From NCBI RefSeq assembly GCF_014839805.1, contig NC_051116.1, positions 124,001 to 188,000 on the forward strand: DNA of 64,000 nt, read 5' to 3'. The notes below the pieces were generated by a model. That model worked only from the letters and a program-made list of their open reading frames with translations, ran no database searches and was not told the origin of the DNA. Positions 51,801 to 63,880 of the stretch are shown piece after piece (the first letter of the stretch is position 1; each line of letters starts with the position of its first letter). This DNA comes from Manduca sexta (lineage: Eukaryota; Arthropoda; Insecta; Lepidoptera; Sphingidae). The position numbers and the translations under genes were made by a program.

Positions 51801-54800
51801 GTTAGCCTCTGTGGGATTACTTCTTTAATATAGCAATCTGATATAGCGAGTACAACTGGCAATCAACTCTCTTTGAATTTTAGAATTTGAACCACAAAAG
51901 CCAGTTTTAAAATAATCTTTTTGTACAGTATAATTTTACATTAACTACTAGCGGAATGTAGACCCGTAAAATATTTAACTAACCCCAAAACTGTGCAAAT
52001 TAGTGAGGATTAAAACTGCAATTTCTTTACGTCATATTTTATTTTAAGACCTTTTCAGGGCTTAACGTAAAGTGGAATATTATGGTTGCTCAAAGTGAAA
52101 TTCGCCATTCTATCTAGTCAGACCTTCCTGCTTTTTTTTGGTTATTAAATCCGAATCGTTTACCGATGTGCAGTAAAAGTAAGTTCGAAACATAACTTGG
52201 TGACCGAAGCATTTTTAGTTCAAGTAAGTAAGATTTTGCTGTGATCGCTCTAAAGTGAATGTGATGATTAATAAAAGTACAAACAGATGTTAACGTCGTA
52301 TTGGAATACTGTGTGCTCTGGCATGTAGTGTTTGATAGTACATTACGCGACGCTATGACGCATTGACGCGCAGTGAAACGCTTTCGACCAAGTCCTCAAA
52401 TTACTTAACACAATATTTAATTCATATTCCTAAAGCTATAATATGACTTAATGATTTTCTTAAAGACATTCGACTGACTTTTTTGATAATTCCCAGATAA
52501 GTGAAGTTTTCTTAACTACTGATAAACTTTTGATGTTCATTAATTCATTTGAATTACAGTATAAGTCAGGTTCAATCCTCAATCCCAGTAAATACTCGTT
52601 AAAAACTTACAATGAACGTTCAAAGTGACTTTTTCGAAGAGTGGGATCTCAGTGGCGCTGTTGGTGGCTTCGCATCTGTACTGCGCTTGGTTGTCAGTCA
52701 CGTTCGTCAGGATAGAGATCTCTGCAGACACTGACTTCTCCGTAGTCTTCGTTACTGAATGTATCTGGTGAAAAAGAAAGAGTTTAGAAGCGAGGAGCTT
52801 ACATAGGATATGAGGGCTCAGGAGTGTGACTACGTACAGGGAGCGTGGTGTGACACGCGGGCGGTGGAGCGACGAGCTGATGGGAGTGTATGAGAGCTCA
52901 GGAGCGAGTGTGAGGTTGAACCTTCGTACGGGACGTGAAGAACTGAATTCTGGTAGCAGAGCTGGTAGAATATGTTGGTGGCGTAATACTGGAATAGCCC
53001 TCGTGTGTCGCGTTCCTTAATCACCCGGTGTCCAGTTTTTAACAGACCGGCATTGTGTCGACGGTCGAAGGACTATTATTCCGTGATATTTCTTGGTAAT
53101 GTATCTGGCCCCTTCAGTTCGCGTGTAGAGTGACTTCCACGTGCTCGGATAAATAGCGGATAGCTTACCTTCTTATCATTCTTGTACCACGTGAGAGTGG
53201 CCAGGGGGTTTCCTCCGGTGGAGATGCAGGACAGCTTCTGCACCGTGCCAGCTGATAGAGTCGTTCCTGGTATGTACCCGGTGATCATCGGAGCATCGGG
53301 GGATCTGGGGGTAAACAGAGGTTTATATTGTTTTTGTGTCAAAATAAACCGTCATCCAGTAATTAGGTACAGACAGCTGCCTGAATGTCATTTCTCCTCT
53401 AGAGAATCCAGTCTAGGGGAAAATATGCTAGAAAAATTTATACAAAGTATTTTAAATCCATCACAGGCAAAATCGGTTTCATTTGTAATTAAGATAATTT
53501 TTAAAGTTATTGTTTCGCAGCATCACTTAAGTTGAAGACCTATCCAGGGTTTTATACATAGTTCACTTTTATGGGTTAAAAGTTTGGTAATTCAGGACAT
53601 AGTCTATTTGTTTATCAAAGTTCATCCAAATACGTTCAGCGATTAATGCGTTTCGCTTAAGAAAACATACGACAAATTAAAATGCATTAAAACACTCAAA
53701 AATCTTCACACCCTTCGAAGTATTTTAAAATAAAAATATTTGAACACCACTCCACAGTTTTTCTAGTCTAAAACAAGCAGCGAAGCGCAGACACCCCTCG
53801 TTTGAGGTTAAGCATCCCGCTATCTACTTTATGGCCGCCATTTTACTTTTGTTTAATTTTTTTTCGGCAAAATCGGCGGAGTAATTTCGACTGCGTTTAA
53901 CTTTGGTATGAATAATGGTTTTGTTATTATATTTTATATTTCTTTAGTTTTTTTTTTTTTTGTTTTTTTTTTTATCCGGGTCAAATTAGGAACACAGTGT
54001 ATGATTTGTATAGCAATTAATATATATTGTTGAATTTTTATTCAATTCACACCCCATGCCTTATATCCTCTAAGAGGTAGACGGAGGGGGAATAGGTGCC
54101 CTTACCACCGTGTGTATCACACCATGGGACGGATTCCATGATGTGACAGTGATATTGTACCAATATTCTAAAAAACTCTATTTCATTACGTACATATATT
54201 TTGCGAAATACTCAAATAACAATGTAATTAATATCTCTATTATAATAAACAAGCTCAAAATAATAACAGTAAATTAACTTATTAAAAATGTATCTTATTT
54301 AATTAATAGTTCATTAAAATTTAATTAAAGTAAGCGAAATTGCTCTCTATTTCATTCAGAAAACCAAATTACTCTAATTCAGTCTTTTATCAAAACGTCA
54401 GTGAGTTAGCCTAAATAAAAGATAAGGTTTAATTTATAAAGCTCATCAAATTAAGCATGGATATAAAACACAAGTAGTATACAGATGGGTCAATTTTGAC
54501 CCAAGCTTGAGTAACCACCAATTACATCTACAATTATATAGATTGTCTAAGAAATAAACTTCAAATATCTCTAAAATACACACAAAATCACTAACTCAAA
54601 CTACATCAAAATAAGACCCAATATACAATGACATAAGATGACTTTTATGACATAAAATTCTAAAGTGTAATTCATTAAAATGCAGCCAATTTAGGGGTCA
54701 CTTCTGACCCGGCCAGCGGTCAAACACGGCATTACAATGTAGAATCAGCAGAGATTTTCTTAATAAATACAGTTTACGGTATCGTCTACCCTCGGACCGT

Positions 54801-57430
54801 TTATTCGTGTCACGTACGCTTTAATGTTGGGCCGTAGGGTAAGCGAGTTGTGACGCGGTAGCGGGAGCGGATGAAGGAATGAAAAATTGCTTAAATTCAC
54901 TATTTTATGGGAGGTTATGGATGATTAGTGCAGACAGCTTGAGCTTGAAATAATTTTAGTACGACCAAGATGTACTTTATGGTGTAATTTTTCATAAATT
55001 TGAGTTTTTCGTCTGCAATTTGTCATACTTTATACCATTTAATTAACAATAACCCCGGGGCCATTCATCAATCTATAATCATGTCACGGATAATTAATTG
55101 TTTTTAAGTGTTATGACATTTCTTTAGTGTTTCCAAATAAAACAACAGTTACACTACCACTGTTCCGCCTTCAAACACCGCGAACAAATGTACTGAGATT
55201 TGCGCCCTTGTCACGGACCATACGATTGCTTAATACTATATCCCAGAACTTGGATATATTTATATGTAACCTGTTAGATTTCACAGATATGGCTCATAGA
55301 TGTATTGAAATCAATTGTTAAGATTAAATCTGTATAACATCGCATTAGTATCAACTGTTATGGTGTTATAATATATGTATAAATAAATAAATAAAACAGT
55401 TCCACTGCTGAACACAGGCTAGCCTCAAGCCTTCCAGATCAAACTGTTAGCCTGCACGCAGCAGGTTCCTGTGACCTTTAGCATTAGATAAAAAAATGAT
55501 CTCTCACTGTTTCTAAGGCCGTACGTTAATAATCAACATTCACATGACACCCGTATCGCATAACATGTGTGTAATTTCCAGCCGCGCGGTATAGCCGAGT
55601 TAACGCTCTGTCTTTGTTTCGGCTTTAGGGTTGACATTCGGGCCGGCGACCTTTCGGCTTCGGCGAACTCGGGTTTTTTTAAATTTTAAATCACTAGTTT
55701 TCGGCAACTATTGCTGGAGGTATATTTGTATATATATCCATATTTGTAAGGTGTTAAAACCCGCCATAGTGGGCCACGTGTGTTGCGTTCCGAGATGAGC
55801 CTGTTTATCCGGTACCAATAGGCCGGCATAATTGTGTCGACTGTCGAGGGGTAATCATCTCTCGTCAGTCGACATTCTATTGGACCCCACTCCATTTACC
55901 ATCAGGTGCTGTGGGTCACTTTAAAGTGCCGGTATAAAAAAACTTGTCTTCACTAAATAACTCGTCGCTTTTCCTTTTCAGGCGTAGGAAACCACAAGAA
56001 AAATATACCGCAGTCAAAATATCCGAAGAATGTCACAAAATACATTGTATAACCTATGTTAATTTACCTATCCTTTGACAAATTTATCTAATGCTTCAGT
56101 TTTATAACACCATAATTTAATATACACAAATAGACTAACACTTCGGAAACTTCATCGTTTGATGTCATAATTTTTGTTTATTACTTTGAATGACTAGACG
56201 AGCTTGCCCTTCCCCTGATGGTTAGCAATACGACCGCCCATAAACAGTAGAAATATCCAACACCTTGAATTACAAAGTATAATTTGGTATTCCATTGCGC
56301 TCGCCATCCAGAGACATGAGATGTTAAGTCTTATTATGTCCAGTAGTGACATTGCTATAATCTAAAATGCGTGCCACTGGCGATCCTGGCTACAAGAGTT
56401 ATAGAGGCGGGTATGCTTGATAGGCTGCTAAATATTTTCAAATATACTGCCAGGGAACGAAAGCTTAGTTGGAATGTGAACGGACTGCAGGGAAGAAGGT
56501 CCGCAGGTTCAAAACCCAAGACTTCTAACTTTTTGAAATTACATGTGTATTATTTATGCGAGGAAACCCATATACCTGAAAATTCTTCATAAGAATTTCG
56601 AAGGTATGTGAAGTCTCCCAACCCGTACTGTACCAACGTGGTGAGGTAAGGTTAAACCCTCTTCGTAGTAGAGCTGCACTAGGCCAGCGTGGTGGACTAA
56701 GGCCTAATCCCTCTCAGTAGTAGAGGAGGCCCGTGCAGCAGTGGGACAGTACATACATACAGAGCTTTCATTATTATACTAGTGCCATCTAGTAAATTCT
56801 CAAAAACAGATACCCATCACCGCAAATTAAACATCCAAATACCACCTAATCTAGGTTAACCGCAAGCAAACGCTTTGTTGATTCCAGATAAACATAAACA
56901 CTAGATTGAGACGTACATCTACACCTCTAGTCATGACCGCAAAAGCCATCCGTGGTTTTGGTGGGCATCATTAAACGAGGATTAGCAAGAGAAGTTACTG
57001 AAGTCGACTTTGACAATTTGTAGAAGTTTACAAATACCACTACATATCCATTTATTGAAACCATGAAACAAAATTATAAGGAGAAGAATGAAATATTAAT
57101 AAAAAGAGCGACGATAGCTTAGAGTGGGACAGACTATCAATAGGAAAGTCCGCAGATTCAAAACCCAGGGCACACATCTATTACTTTTCTAAAGTTCTGT
57201 GTGTATTTTTTTGTGAATGATCGCTTGCTTTAAACGAAGAAAAACCTCGTGAGGAAACCTGCATACCTGAGATGTTCTCTACAAGAATTTTGGGGGTGTG
57301 TGAAGTCTACAAATCTGCATCAGGCCAGTGTGGCGAATTGAGACCTATTTTTCTGATTTTATCGAGTTTTATATTATAACTGTTTCCCGATGTTTCGAAG
57401 ACTGCAGCCTTCAAGGTCACGGGAGGATAG
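48820..57430 (-). CDS. sns/hbs: nephrin-like receptor, copy C: partial gene span, E1 to E7, cut at the E8 acceptor
   Basis: This minus-strand copy holds E7 to E1 and the upstream intron, which aligns with copy A as far as about 57427 (copy A stops at its gap, 28195). It starts exactly at the intron end before E8. Coding differences from copy B include AHVSWW in E3 and LTWYKND in E1. It has frame-breaking deletions in E6 (-2) and E1 (-1). In the upstream intron it lacks the Helitron found in copies A and B and carries a LINE-like fragment instead. Confidence 0.85.
49115..49195 (-). CDS. sns/hbs: copy C exon E7
   Basis: 81 nt, intact, same translation as copy B E7. Confidence 0.88.
49734..49863 (-). 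CDS. sns/hbs: copy C exon E6, frameshifted (-2)
   Basis: 130 nt against 132. The plus strand reads ggcgtcggcgagac near 49805-49818 where copies A and B read ggcgtcgtggcgagac, so two bases are missing within the SRHDAG codons. Confidence 0.88.
50300..50458 (-). CDS. sns/hbs: copy C exon E5
   Basis: 159 nt, intact, collinear with copies A and B. Confidence 0.88.
50835..50999 (-). CDS. sns/hbs: copy C exon E4
   Basis: 165 nt, intact, collinear with copies A and B. Confidence 0.9.
51451..51588 (-). CDS. sns/hbs: copy C exon E3
   Basis: 138 nt, intact frame. It reads PPAHVSWWRDG where copies A and B read PPAALSWWRDG, a cluster of substitutions just before the core tryptophans. Confidence 0.9.
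52611..52764 (-). CDS. sns/hbs: copy C exon E2
   Basis: 154 nt, intact, collinear with copies A and B. Confidence 0.9.
53169..53304 (-). CDS. sns/hbs: copy C exon E1, frameshifted (-1)
   Basis: 136 nt against 137. The G run near 53298-53302 is five long where copies A and B have six, so the frame breaks right after the acceptor. It reads LTWYKND where the other copies have LTWFKND. Confidence 0.87.
54487..54710. promoter_or_regulatory. two GGGTCA/TGACCC palindromes (copy C)
   Basis: The same pair at 54487-54502 and 54695-54710, unchanged even though surrounding sequence differs by several indels. Confidence 0.35.
55095..55400 (+). mobile_element. LINE-like 3' fragment with A-rich tail (copy C only)
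   Basis: A short frame ends NLLDFTDMAHRCIEINC and stops at 55321, followed by an (ATAA)n tail. The text resembles the C-terminus of a non-LTR retrotransposon ORF2 (jockey/CR1-like), but this is pattern recognition only. It sits where copies A and B have the Helitron. Confidence 0.5.
55748..55945 (-). repeat. repeat family Z (copy C upstream intron)
   Basis: Contains AAAACCCGCCATAGTGGGCC, AATAGGCCGGCATAATTGTG and TCTCTCGTCAGTCGACATTC, the best preserved version of this family in the window. Confidence 0.7.
56188..56330 (+). repeat. interspersed repeat (family Y)
   Basis: A further, non-allelic copy in the upstream intron of copy C, with the same GACTAGACGAGCTTGCCCTT opening and an ATGAGATGTTAAG end. 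Confidence 0.7.
56452..56785 (+). repeat. S1 SINE with an internal duplicated 3' segment (copy C)
   Basis: The element reads as far as CCAACGTGGTGAGGTAAGG and TTCGTAGTAGAG, then a second, less decayed version of the same segment follows (GCACTAGGCCAGCGTGGTGG to GTAGTAGAGGAGG). It is a chimera of two copies. Copy A (27269-27530) has only one. Confidence 0.72.
57107..57345 (+). repeat. tRNA-derived SINE (family S1), 3'-truncated (copy C)
   Basis: Allelic to 27866-28105, with the same truncation at the fold-back element. Confidence 0.78.
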
Positions 57431-57550
57431 CGGTGTTTGTCATCCGAAAAGTCTGTATATCTACCTATATTTATAATTATGAAAATCAAGTCTTCGAAAC
57501 GTCGGGAGAAAATTGTAACAAATAAACGCGATATAATCTGAAAAATAGTT
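57345..57550. mobile_element. fold-back MITE-like element with long imperfect inverted ends
   Basis: The left part reads CTATTTTTCTGATTTTATCG ... CCCGATGTTTCGAAGAC and the right part GTCTTCGAAACGTCGGGAGA ... GATATAATCTGAAAAATAG, roughly its reverse complement over about 60 bp with indels. Copy A keeps only the left arm (28108-28195) before the gap. Confidence 0.75.
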
Positions 57551-58333
57551 TTATTGCAAAACCAATATGTTCCAACAAAGTCCATTGTTATATACCGAAT
57601 AAATAAACAGAACAATTCTTCAAAGCACCAACAACCCTTAAAAAACCCTACACATATTAATGAACCAGATGTGTCCCAAATAGGGTTGGCACGTGGCATA
57701 TTTTATTTAATTCCATAAATAAGTAATTTTTTACTGCTTTCCGCTGGTTAAATCTGTTCAAGATTTTCAGATGGTAAACGATCGTGTATCGTTAGTTTCC
57801 ACGAAGTTAACGATCCTTAAGTGAGAAAGATTTTGACGAAAATAACTTGAAATTTCGATTGAATTAACAGTGAAATCATATAGGTCTTTTGCGATCGTTA
57901 ATCATGTCAAACCTGCAGAACGATATAAATTCTCTATTCTGATGTTTTAGGGCTGTATAGTAGTATGGTTTTATAGTTTTGTAGGGTTTAGACTGGAAGA
58001 TCTTAGGTTTGAATCCTGGGCAAGACTAAATGGTATTATAACACGAATAAGGAGACACCGGAGGGAATGACAGATTGAGAATTTTTATAAATAAATTTTG
58101 ATGAACAATAAGGCGAATATGATTTATCACAAATATATTTTATGAAAGAGAATGATAGGTTACTTAGTATCCCGGTAGACTATTCCTGGGAGAGTTGTGT
58201 TCCGGGAACTCATGTAACAACTCACTAAATCTAGTTTTCTATACTTAGCGCTTTACTAATATTATAAGGAAGTGCAAAATTAAATTAGGAAACCGATTCG
58301 AAATTAATTTTTCATTACTAATTATTACTAAGT

Positions 58334-58575
58334 AATGGACTGGCTCGGTGACGTAGTTGTATTACCATTCCAGTGCTGAGGACTTGGGTTCGATCTCCTG
58401 GTCGGACAATGATATTGGGTTTTTCTACTCAGTATCAGTTAGTATGGAATTTGTGTCTGATATAGCAATAGGCTCCGTCTATCATGTCATGGGACGGAAT
58501 ATGTACGACGAAAAATGGGTTGCGCCTTTGCCTACCCTTTCGGTGATAAAAGACGTAAGTGTTCGTGTATTACTT
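58334..58575 (+). repeat. Bm1-like SINE (family S2)
   Basis: GGCTCGGTGACGTAGT, GGGTTCGATCTCCTGGTCGG, TGTCATGGGACGGAATATG and CCCTTTCGGTGATAAAAG, a well-preserved S2 copy. Confidence 0.85.
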
Positions 58576-58839
58576 AAATAAAACTGATTTAGAAGCCATT
58601 GCATTTTGATGCATTACAATAGAACTTCAGGTTGTAGGGTACGTGGTAGGTAATTTTGGATTTAGAAGTAATTTTGAGTACGTATACATACCTTTGTAAT
58701 AGTTGACAATATTTTGCCTTCCACTGTCGTTTTAACTTAATAAAGATAAGAAACATACTCACAGCTAGCTTTAAAAGTAAAAGTAACCGCTGAACTAAAA
58801 TCCATAAGTATTGCCAAAACAAACCGGTTAATATTATCT

Positions 58840-59023
58840 ATACATATTATAAAATAATATTTAATTTTTCTGTTTGTCCGCATGTTATAGATTTTTTATG
58901 AAATTTTCTATGGAGGCAGTTTAAGACCCTGGGAATGTTATAGGCTACTTTCTATACCGGGAATATATAGCGGGACTTCACAAAACTCCTTCACGTAAGC
59001 GAAACCGCGAACAAACGCTAGTA
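58840..59023 (+). mobile_element. Helitron-like non-autonomous element (family H2)
   Basis: Starts TCTATACATATTATAAAATA, contains TTTAAGACCCTGGGAATG, and ends AAACGCTAGT, so both termini (TC...CTAGT) are present. Confidence 0.8.
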
Positions 59024-59383
59024 AGTCATACATAAGAGTTGTTACCAGTCATATTTGACAATAGTAATTTTGCTTTAGATATTACCCGATATACACCGTT
59101 TATAAGTAAACCTGTTAAAACGAATAAGTTTTCTAAAAGGAGGTCATTCTTTCCGAGCCAGCCCTCCGTCCACTTCAGTTTACCAACATACAATTAATTT
59201 GCACGACGGCCAACGATTCATTACTTTAATGAGGAACACGCGCGTCCCCCCTCCGGGAAAAATGGCGGGAGTGGAGCCAAGTGATAATTTGATGGGAAGA
59301 CATTTGTTCGTTTTTCAATATTTGATATTTGGTGTTTGATAAATGTCAATTGAAAGTGTTGATGAAGTCATTTTTCCATATTA

Positions 59384-59666
59384 TCTTATATATTTAAAAA
59401 TGAATCCCCATTTCCCTTGGTCACGCCATCACGCGTGAACGGCTGGACCGATTTCACATTTTTTTTTGTTGTGTTTGTTATTGTCAGGAGAAGGTTGTTA
59501 TGAAAGAAAAAAATCAAAAAATTACGCGGAAAACGAGAAAATTTAAGAAAACTTGAAAATATTAATTTTATATAACTGTCAATTGTTTGAAATAATTGTC
59601 AGCGATTGACAGAAGGCGCGGCAAATTCATAGTTAAGACAGGACAATGTCTGTCGGGTCAACTAGT
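59384..59666 (+). mobile_element. complete non-autonomous Helitron (family H1)
   Basis: Begins in the TTATATATTTAAAAATGAAT region, continues CCTTGGTCACGCCATCACGC, and ends GACAATGTCTGTCGGGTCAA then CTAGT at 59662-59666. It is the uninterrupted relative of 25934-26452. Confidence 0.85.
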
Positions 59667-62600
59667 ATATTATAACTCTCTTTCAAGTTATTTGTAAGGC
59701 ATCGCGTAGACGCTATCAATTTGAAAACACTATTATGATATTGACGGTTGAATTTTCTGACACACTGTCTTGCGGTGTAGTCAAGGTGTAGTTTTGGATA
59801 TGAGTTTGAAGCATCTGTGCGGCGTCTAATATAATTGGAAAGTTTGTGAGAACATATACGAATTAAATGCATAACCTCTGAGTGGATTTAATGCTTGGCA
59901 CACAGATCCAGTTTTGGATAAATGTTAGCATTTTTTTGCGAGCAAAATTTAGATTACCAATTATCGGAAATATTTAATTACTATTAACTTCTAAATACTT
60001 ATATATCCTATCTATATTTTTGTTTGTTAATATTTCTAGATTCAAAAACACAATTCTATTTTCAAAAACAAACAATATTACAGACTTCCATCAATTCCAC
60101 ATCGCTGCTGATATTTTTAAATCTAAATTAAGCAAAGGACAAAAAACATTCAGCCGGCGAGTATGAGGGAGAAAAAATGTAGAACGGCTTACCAGGTTAA
60201 GCCTACTACAACTTTATAGCTTAAAGCTAGTGGAAAAATCGGGCTTAACATGAATTACTGTTATAGGTTCCGTACATTTGCCTTTAAGGAAATTATGCAT
60301 AGTGGTCATAAAATTCATGAGTAATGGGGTTGGAGTTGCTAGACTAGAAACTAAGTGTAGACCTATATGAAGAATTAAGGGTTTATTATTAATTTAGCTG
60401 ACAGTAAAATAAAATATGATCAACTATGAAGGATAGTTATAACTGTGGTTTCAAGAGAGTTTTATTTTGGACTCTAAATGCTTTTTGGCTAGCTTTAATC
60501 TAAGGTGTATTTTTTATTGTTTTTTAGAAAGGTAAAATTGATATAAAACTATGTTTGCGGATTTTTACTCGGTTTTATATTATAATTTTCTCAATGATTT
60601 ATGTTAGATTCGCCATTTTACAATATTAAAATGAATGACAACCAACAAGGGTCTGGTTAATTAAAATGTTGTCAATTCCAAACTAAGGGTAATATCATGA
60701 GGTTTGATTAATCTTTACGCACGCGGAACCCCGCCCGGCCGCCATGTTGGACCGCTTCCGGTTCCGGTAAATTTTATGATAATTCGCCAGACAGGATGTC
60801 GACCGTGCCCGGTCTGTTAACCGCAATAGTTTTTAGTTGTTTTGCAATTCTTTTCAGCAAACTTATTAATTTAGGGACATGATAACATTTCTGACTTTTA
60901 GAAATTAAGATTGAAGAATTTAAGTGTTTTCGTATTTGTCTGCCAACCCTAAATCAGCGTGATGGCCTGAATCCAGTAGAAGAACCCTGTGCCCAGCAGT
61001 AGGACAATATTTACATGACTGGTATTATTATTAATTTCAATTAATTATAATATAATTAAAGCCGATTAAGGCAATGAGTTATAGGTTTAGTATTATGTAT
61101 AAGCTATTATGTTCACGGTATTTTCTAAATATTAAAACGGTATATCTGAAGAAACATGAACGCAACCTCCTTTCTAATATAATTTAATGTAACTGTATAG
61201 TTGAGCTTCTTAAAACAAAAAATTGGTCACACTGTCTTTCATGTTTCAACTAGTGTAATTCCTAATAATAACTAACTAATATTATATACAATGAGCAAGG
61301 TGACGTGGTTAAGCCTGCGAAAAAAAAAAGAAATAAAAAGGGCGGGAAATTGAACCGGCTGGCCAGCGGACCACGGCGTAGGTGATACACTTTTGCTGGC
61401 ATTTTGCTTTGGATAGGACGGACATTCACAATTGTTCCATTTCGCTAGCTATATTTTTATGTTCTTGCTCGTTTGCTTATTTGTTAACTAATTTGTTTAA
61501 AATTGTTGTCTTTTATTAAATAAGTTAAGTTATAGGTACTAAATACTATTTTATTTTTGAGTTGATTGTCAAACAAATAAGTGTGAAAAACGCTAAATGT
61601 ACGATAATTCAGTATTTTATCAATATCTATATGGTCGAATATGATAATGCGTTTAGAATTTGTATTACAACAGGAAAATATTCAAAGTACAGTTCCTCAA
61701 GGATGAAATCTCATGACGGATAGGAAAGAACGCCAAATATACGTTTCCTGTTCGTCGGTGTTCGAGAAAATTCCATAACATATTTCCAATTATGTTCTGA
61801 CAGCAAATCAAATGCAGCCGCGTTCGAGGGTGAAAATCGATCTTTCCTTACGTAAAAATCGCTGGCAATCTATAGGGTTAATTGTTTGGTTACTCTGTAG
61901 ATGGCAGCGTCGTCATTCGTGCCGAAATTTAAAGATTTTTGTTCTTGGATTATTTACAGTTGGTTTAAAGGTATTTATATTATAATTTATGTTTATAAAT
62001 TTTTATAACTTGTACATGATAAAAATGAATTCTATTTTTCTTTTTATTTCATAATTATATTTTGTAGCGTATTACGAAAGAATGGAATTTATGAGATGTA
62101 TTTCTTGGCCCAAAGAAGATGTACAATAACGTACATTCGAAAAAAAATTTAACCAAGATAATTTATATATATTTGGATAGAATTCTTAAACACGAGCCTA
62201 TGGAAATACATCATTTAATTCTAAAAGTATCCGTTTTTGAGATTTTTATAAATTTATTTGACTTAAAATGAACACTTTCGAAATATAAATGTTCCGAAAT
62301 ATAAATCTATATTGGAACGCAGCCTCATAAAAGATAAAATTGTCAAAAAATAGTAATATTTGCCTCTCATATTACCCAGTATGACGTTCTTTTTGTTTTA
62401 TTTTTAGATTTCCCTTTATATACGCGAATGAAAATAACTGAAAGCTTATTATGTATAACAAAAATCAAGAATCTAGGTAATTACCCATTCCGCCTCTTTT
62501 GAGGAATCAATGATATATCTTTTGAGTTATACTGCCAACACAATTCCTTCTTATTTTTCTTCTAAATAGAGCAGTCTAAAATTATTCTTTTAATGATTCC

Positions 62601-63135
62601 AAGCTCCCCATTGTTTCCACCTTATTATCTAATAAGTTTGATGTAGATTGGAATTAGTTCGAAATAAAAATCGAGCACCGTTACAAAAAGCAGACATGTC
62701 CTTTAACGAAATAACTATAAATGTACTAAAATAGTGAAAAAGTGTTAAAATAAAACCTCCATACAAGCGAGGATACGACACATTCATTACGTTCAGTTAA
62801 CCTTTCCAAGCATTGCTTCCACGGAATTTAATTATAAGTTCGTACTGTAAATTACTTTTCTACAGTCATTTAATATGTATATCTGGAAATTTCGATTAAA
62901 TATCAGATATTATCTCTGGAGTTGTTTTTAATCTTAACTTTTTCAATTATCAAACTACCTTTGTTTACTAATTACTGTTATAATATTGGGGACGTGTTTC
63001 AAAATTTTCAAGTAAATTATATTTGACAGTTATTATATTAAACAGTTAATGTTGATAGTACTTTTATTACCATTTATTTGGGAGCATAGATTAAAGTAAC
63101 TTTTGTTTTTGATCGGGTTATATATTTATATGAAG
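59667..63135. other. gene-poor AT-rich DNA
   Basis: I see no Ig exon or other coding region on either strand. A decayed S1 SINE tail is at about 60955-61035 (CCCAGCAGTAGGACAATAT). This could be the long intron or 5' flank of copy C's gene, but nothing in the sequence proves that. Confidence 0.5.
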
Positions 63136-63475
63136 ACTAGCTTTTGCTCGCGGCTTCGCCCGCGTGAAGGTGTTTTCCAGGATAAAATTCCACTGTTTGA
63201 TAAAAGTCTTGCTACATATTTTCCCGGTACTTATAGGTTCAAACTAATTTTATCCCCAATCTATAATTTCAGTTCAATCAGTCGAAAATATAAGAACATT
63301 TATACAAACTTTCATCCCCTATTTTATCCCCTTAAGGGTAGAATTTATCAAAATCCTTTCTTAGGGGATGCCTACGTCATAGTAGCTTTATGCATGTAAA
63401 GTCTTAGCCCGATCCGTCCAATGGTTTGGGCTGTTCCTTGATATATCACTGTTAGTCACCTTTGAGTTATATATT
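63136..63475 (-). mobile_element. Helitron-like non-autonomous element (family H3)
   Basis: The minus strand ends CGGGCGAAGCCGCGAGCAAA then AGCTAGT (63136 side). The body has CCATTGGACGGATCGGGCTA and CCTTAAGGGGATAAAATAGG. It is a common lepidopteran repeat type by its phrasing. Confidence 0.75.
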
Positions 63476-63659
63476 ATATTAACAACTGAAGTTAGCTAAA
63501 ATTGAGTTTCTCGAAGCCGACCACTATTTATGTACTATGTATTTTGAGACTATGCAATTTTGTCGCGTTCGCGATTCACTTTCACTTTTGTTGAGTTTCA
63601 GAACGCGATATTAGATCCTCCAACGCGCACGCGAATTTGAACTTTATGCAGCGGTAATA

Positions 63660-63880
63660 AATTACAAATTGACTCTCCATTTTATTTAGAAAACGTTTGT
63701 ATGGGAAATAGAAAAATGCTGTTTTGAGGATTTTCCCGGCAATTATTCGAATTTTTCTCACCTTTTAAATCTTCCCTAGACCTCCACGAATAATTCAAGA
63801 CCAAGATAAGATAAATCCGTTCAGCCGTTCTCGAGTTTTAGCGAGACTAACGAACAGCAATTCATTTTTATATATATAGA
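63660..63880 (-). mobile_element. Helitron 5' end (TCTATATATATAAAAATG type)
   Basis: The minus strand starts TCTATATATATAAAAATGAA at 63880, then GCTGTTCGTTAGTCTCGC and CTCGAGAACGGCTGAACGG. The 3' end is not identified; the repeat seems to reach at least 63660. Confidence 0.78.

Noticed and set aside
57307..57699. 130-codon minus-strand frame
   Set aside because: It spans the fold-back element and SINE remnant; composition is AT-driven and no domain is visible.
63103..63399. 98-codon plus-strand frame
   Set aside because: It lies within a Helitron-like repeat (63136-63475).
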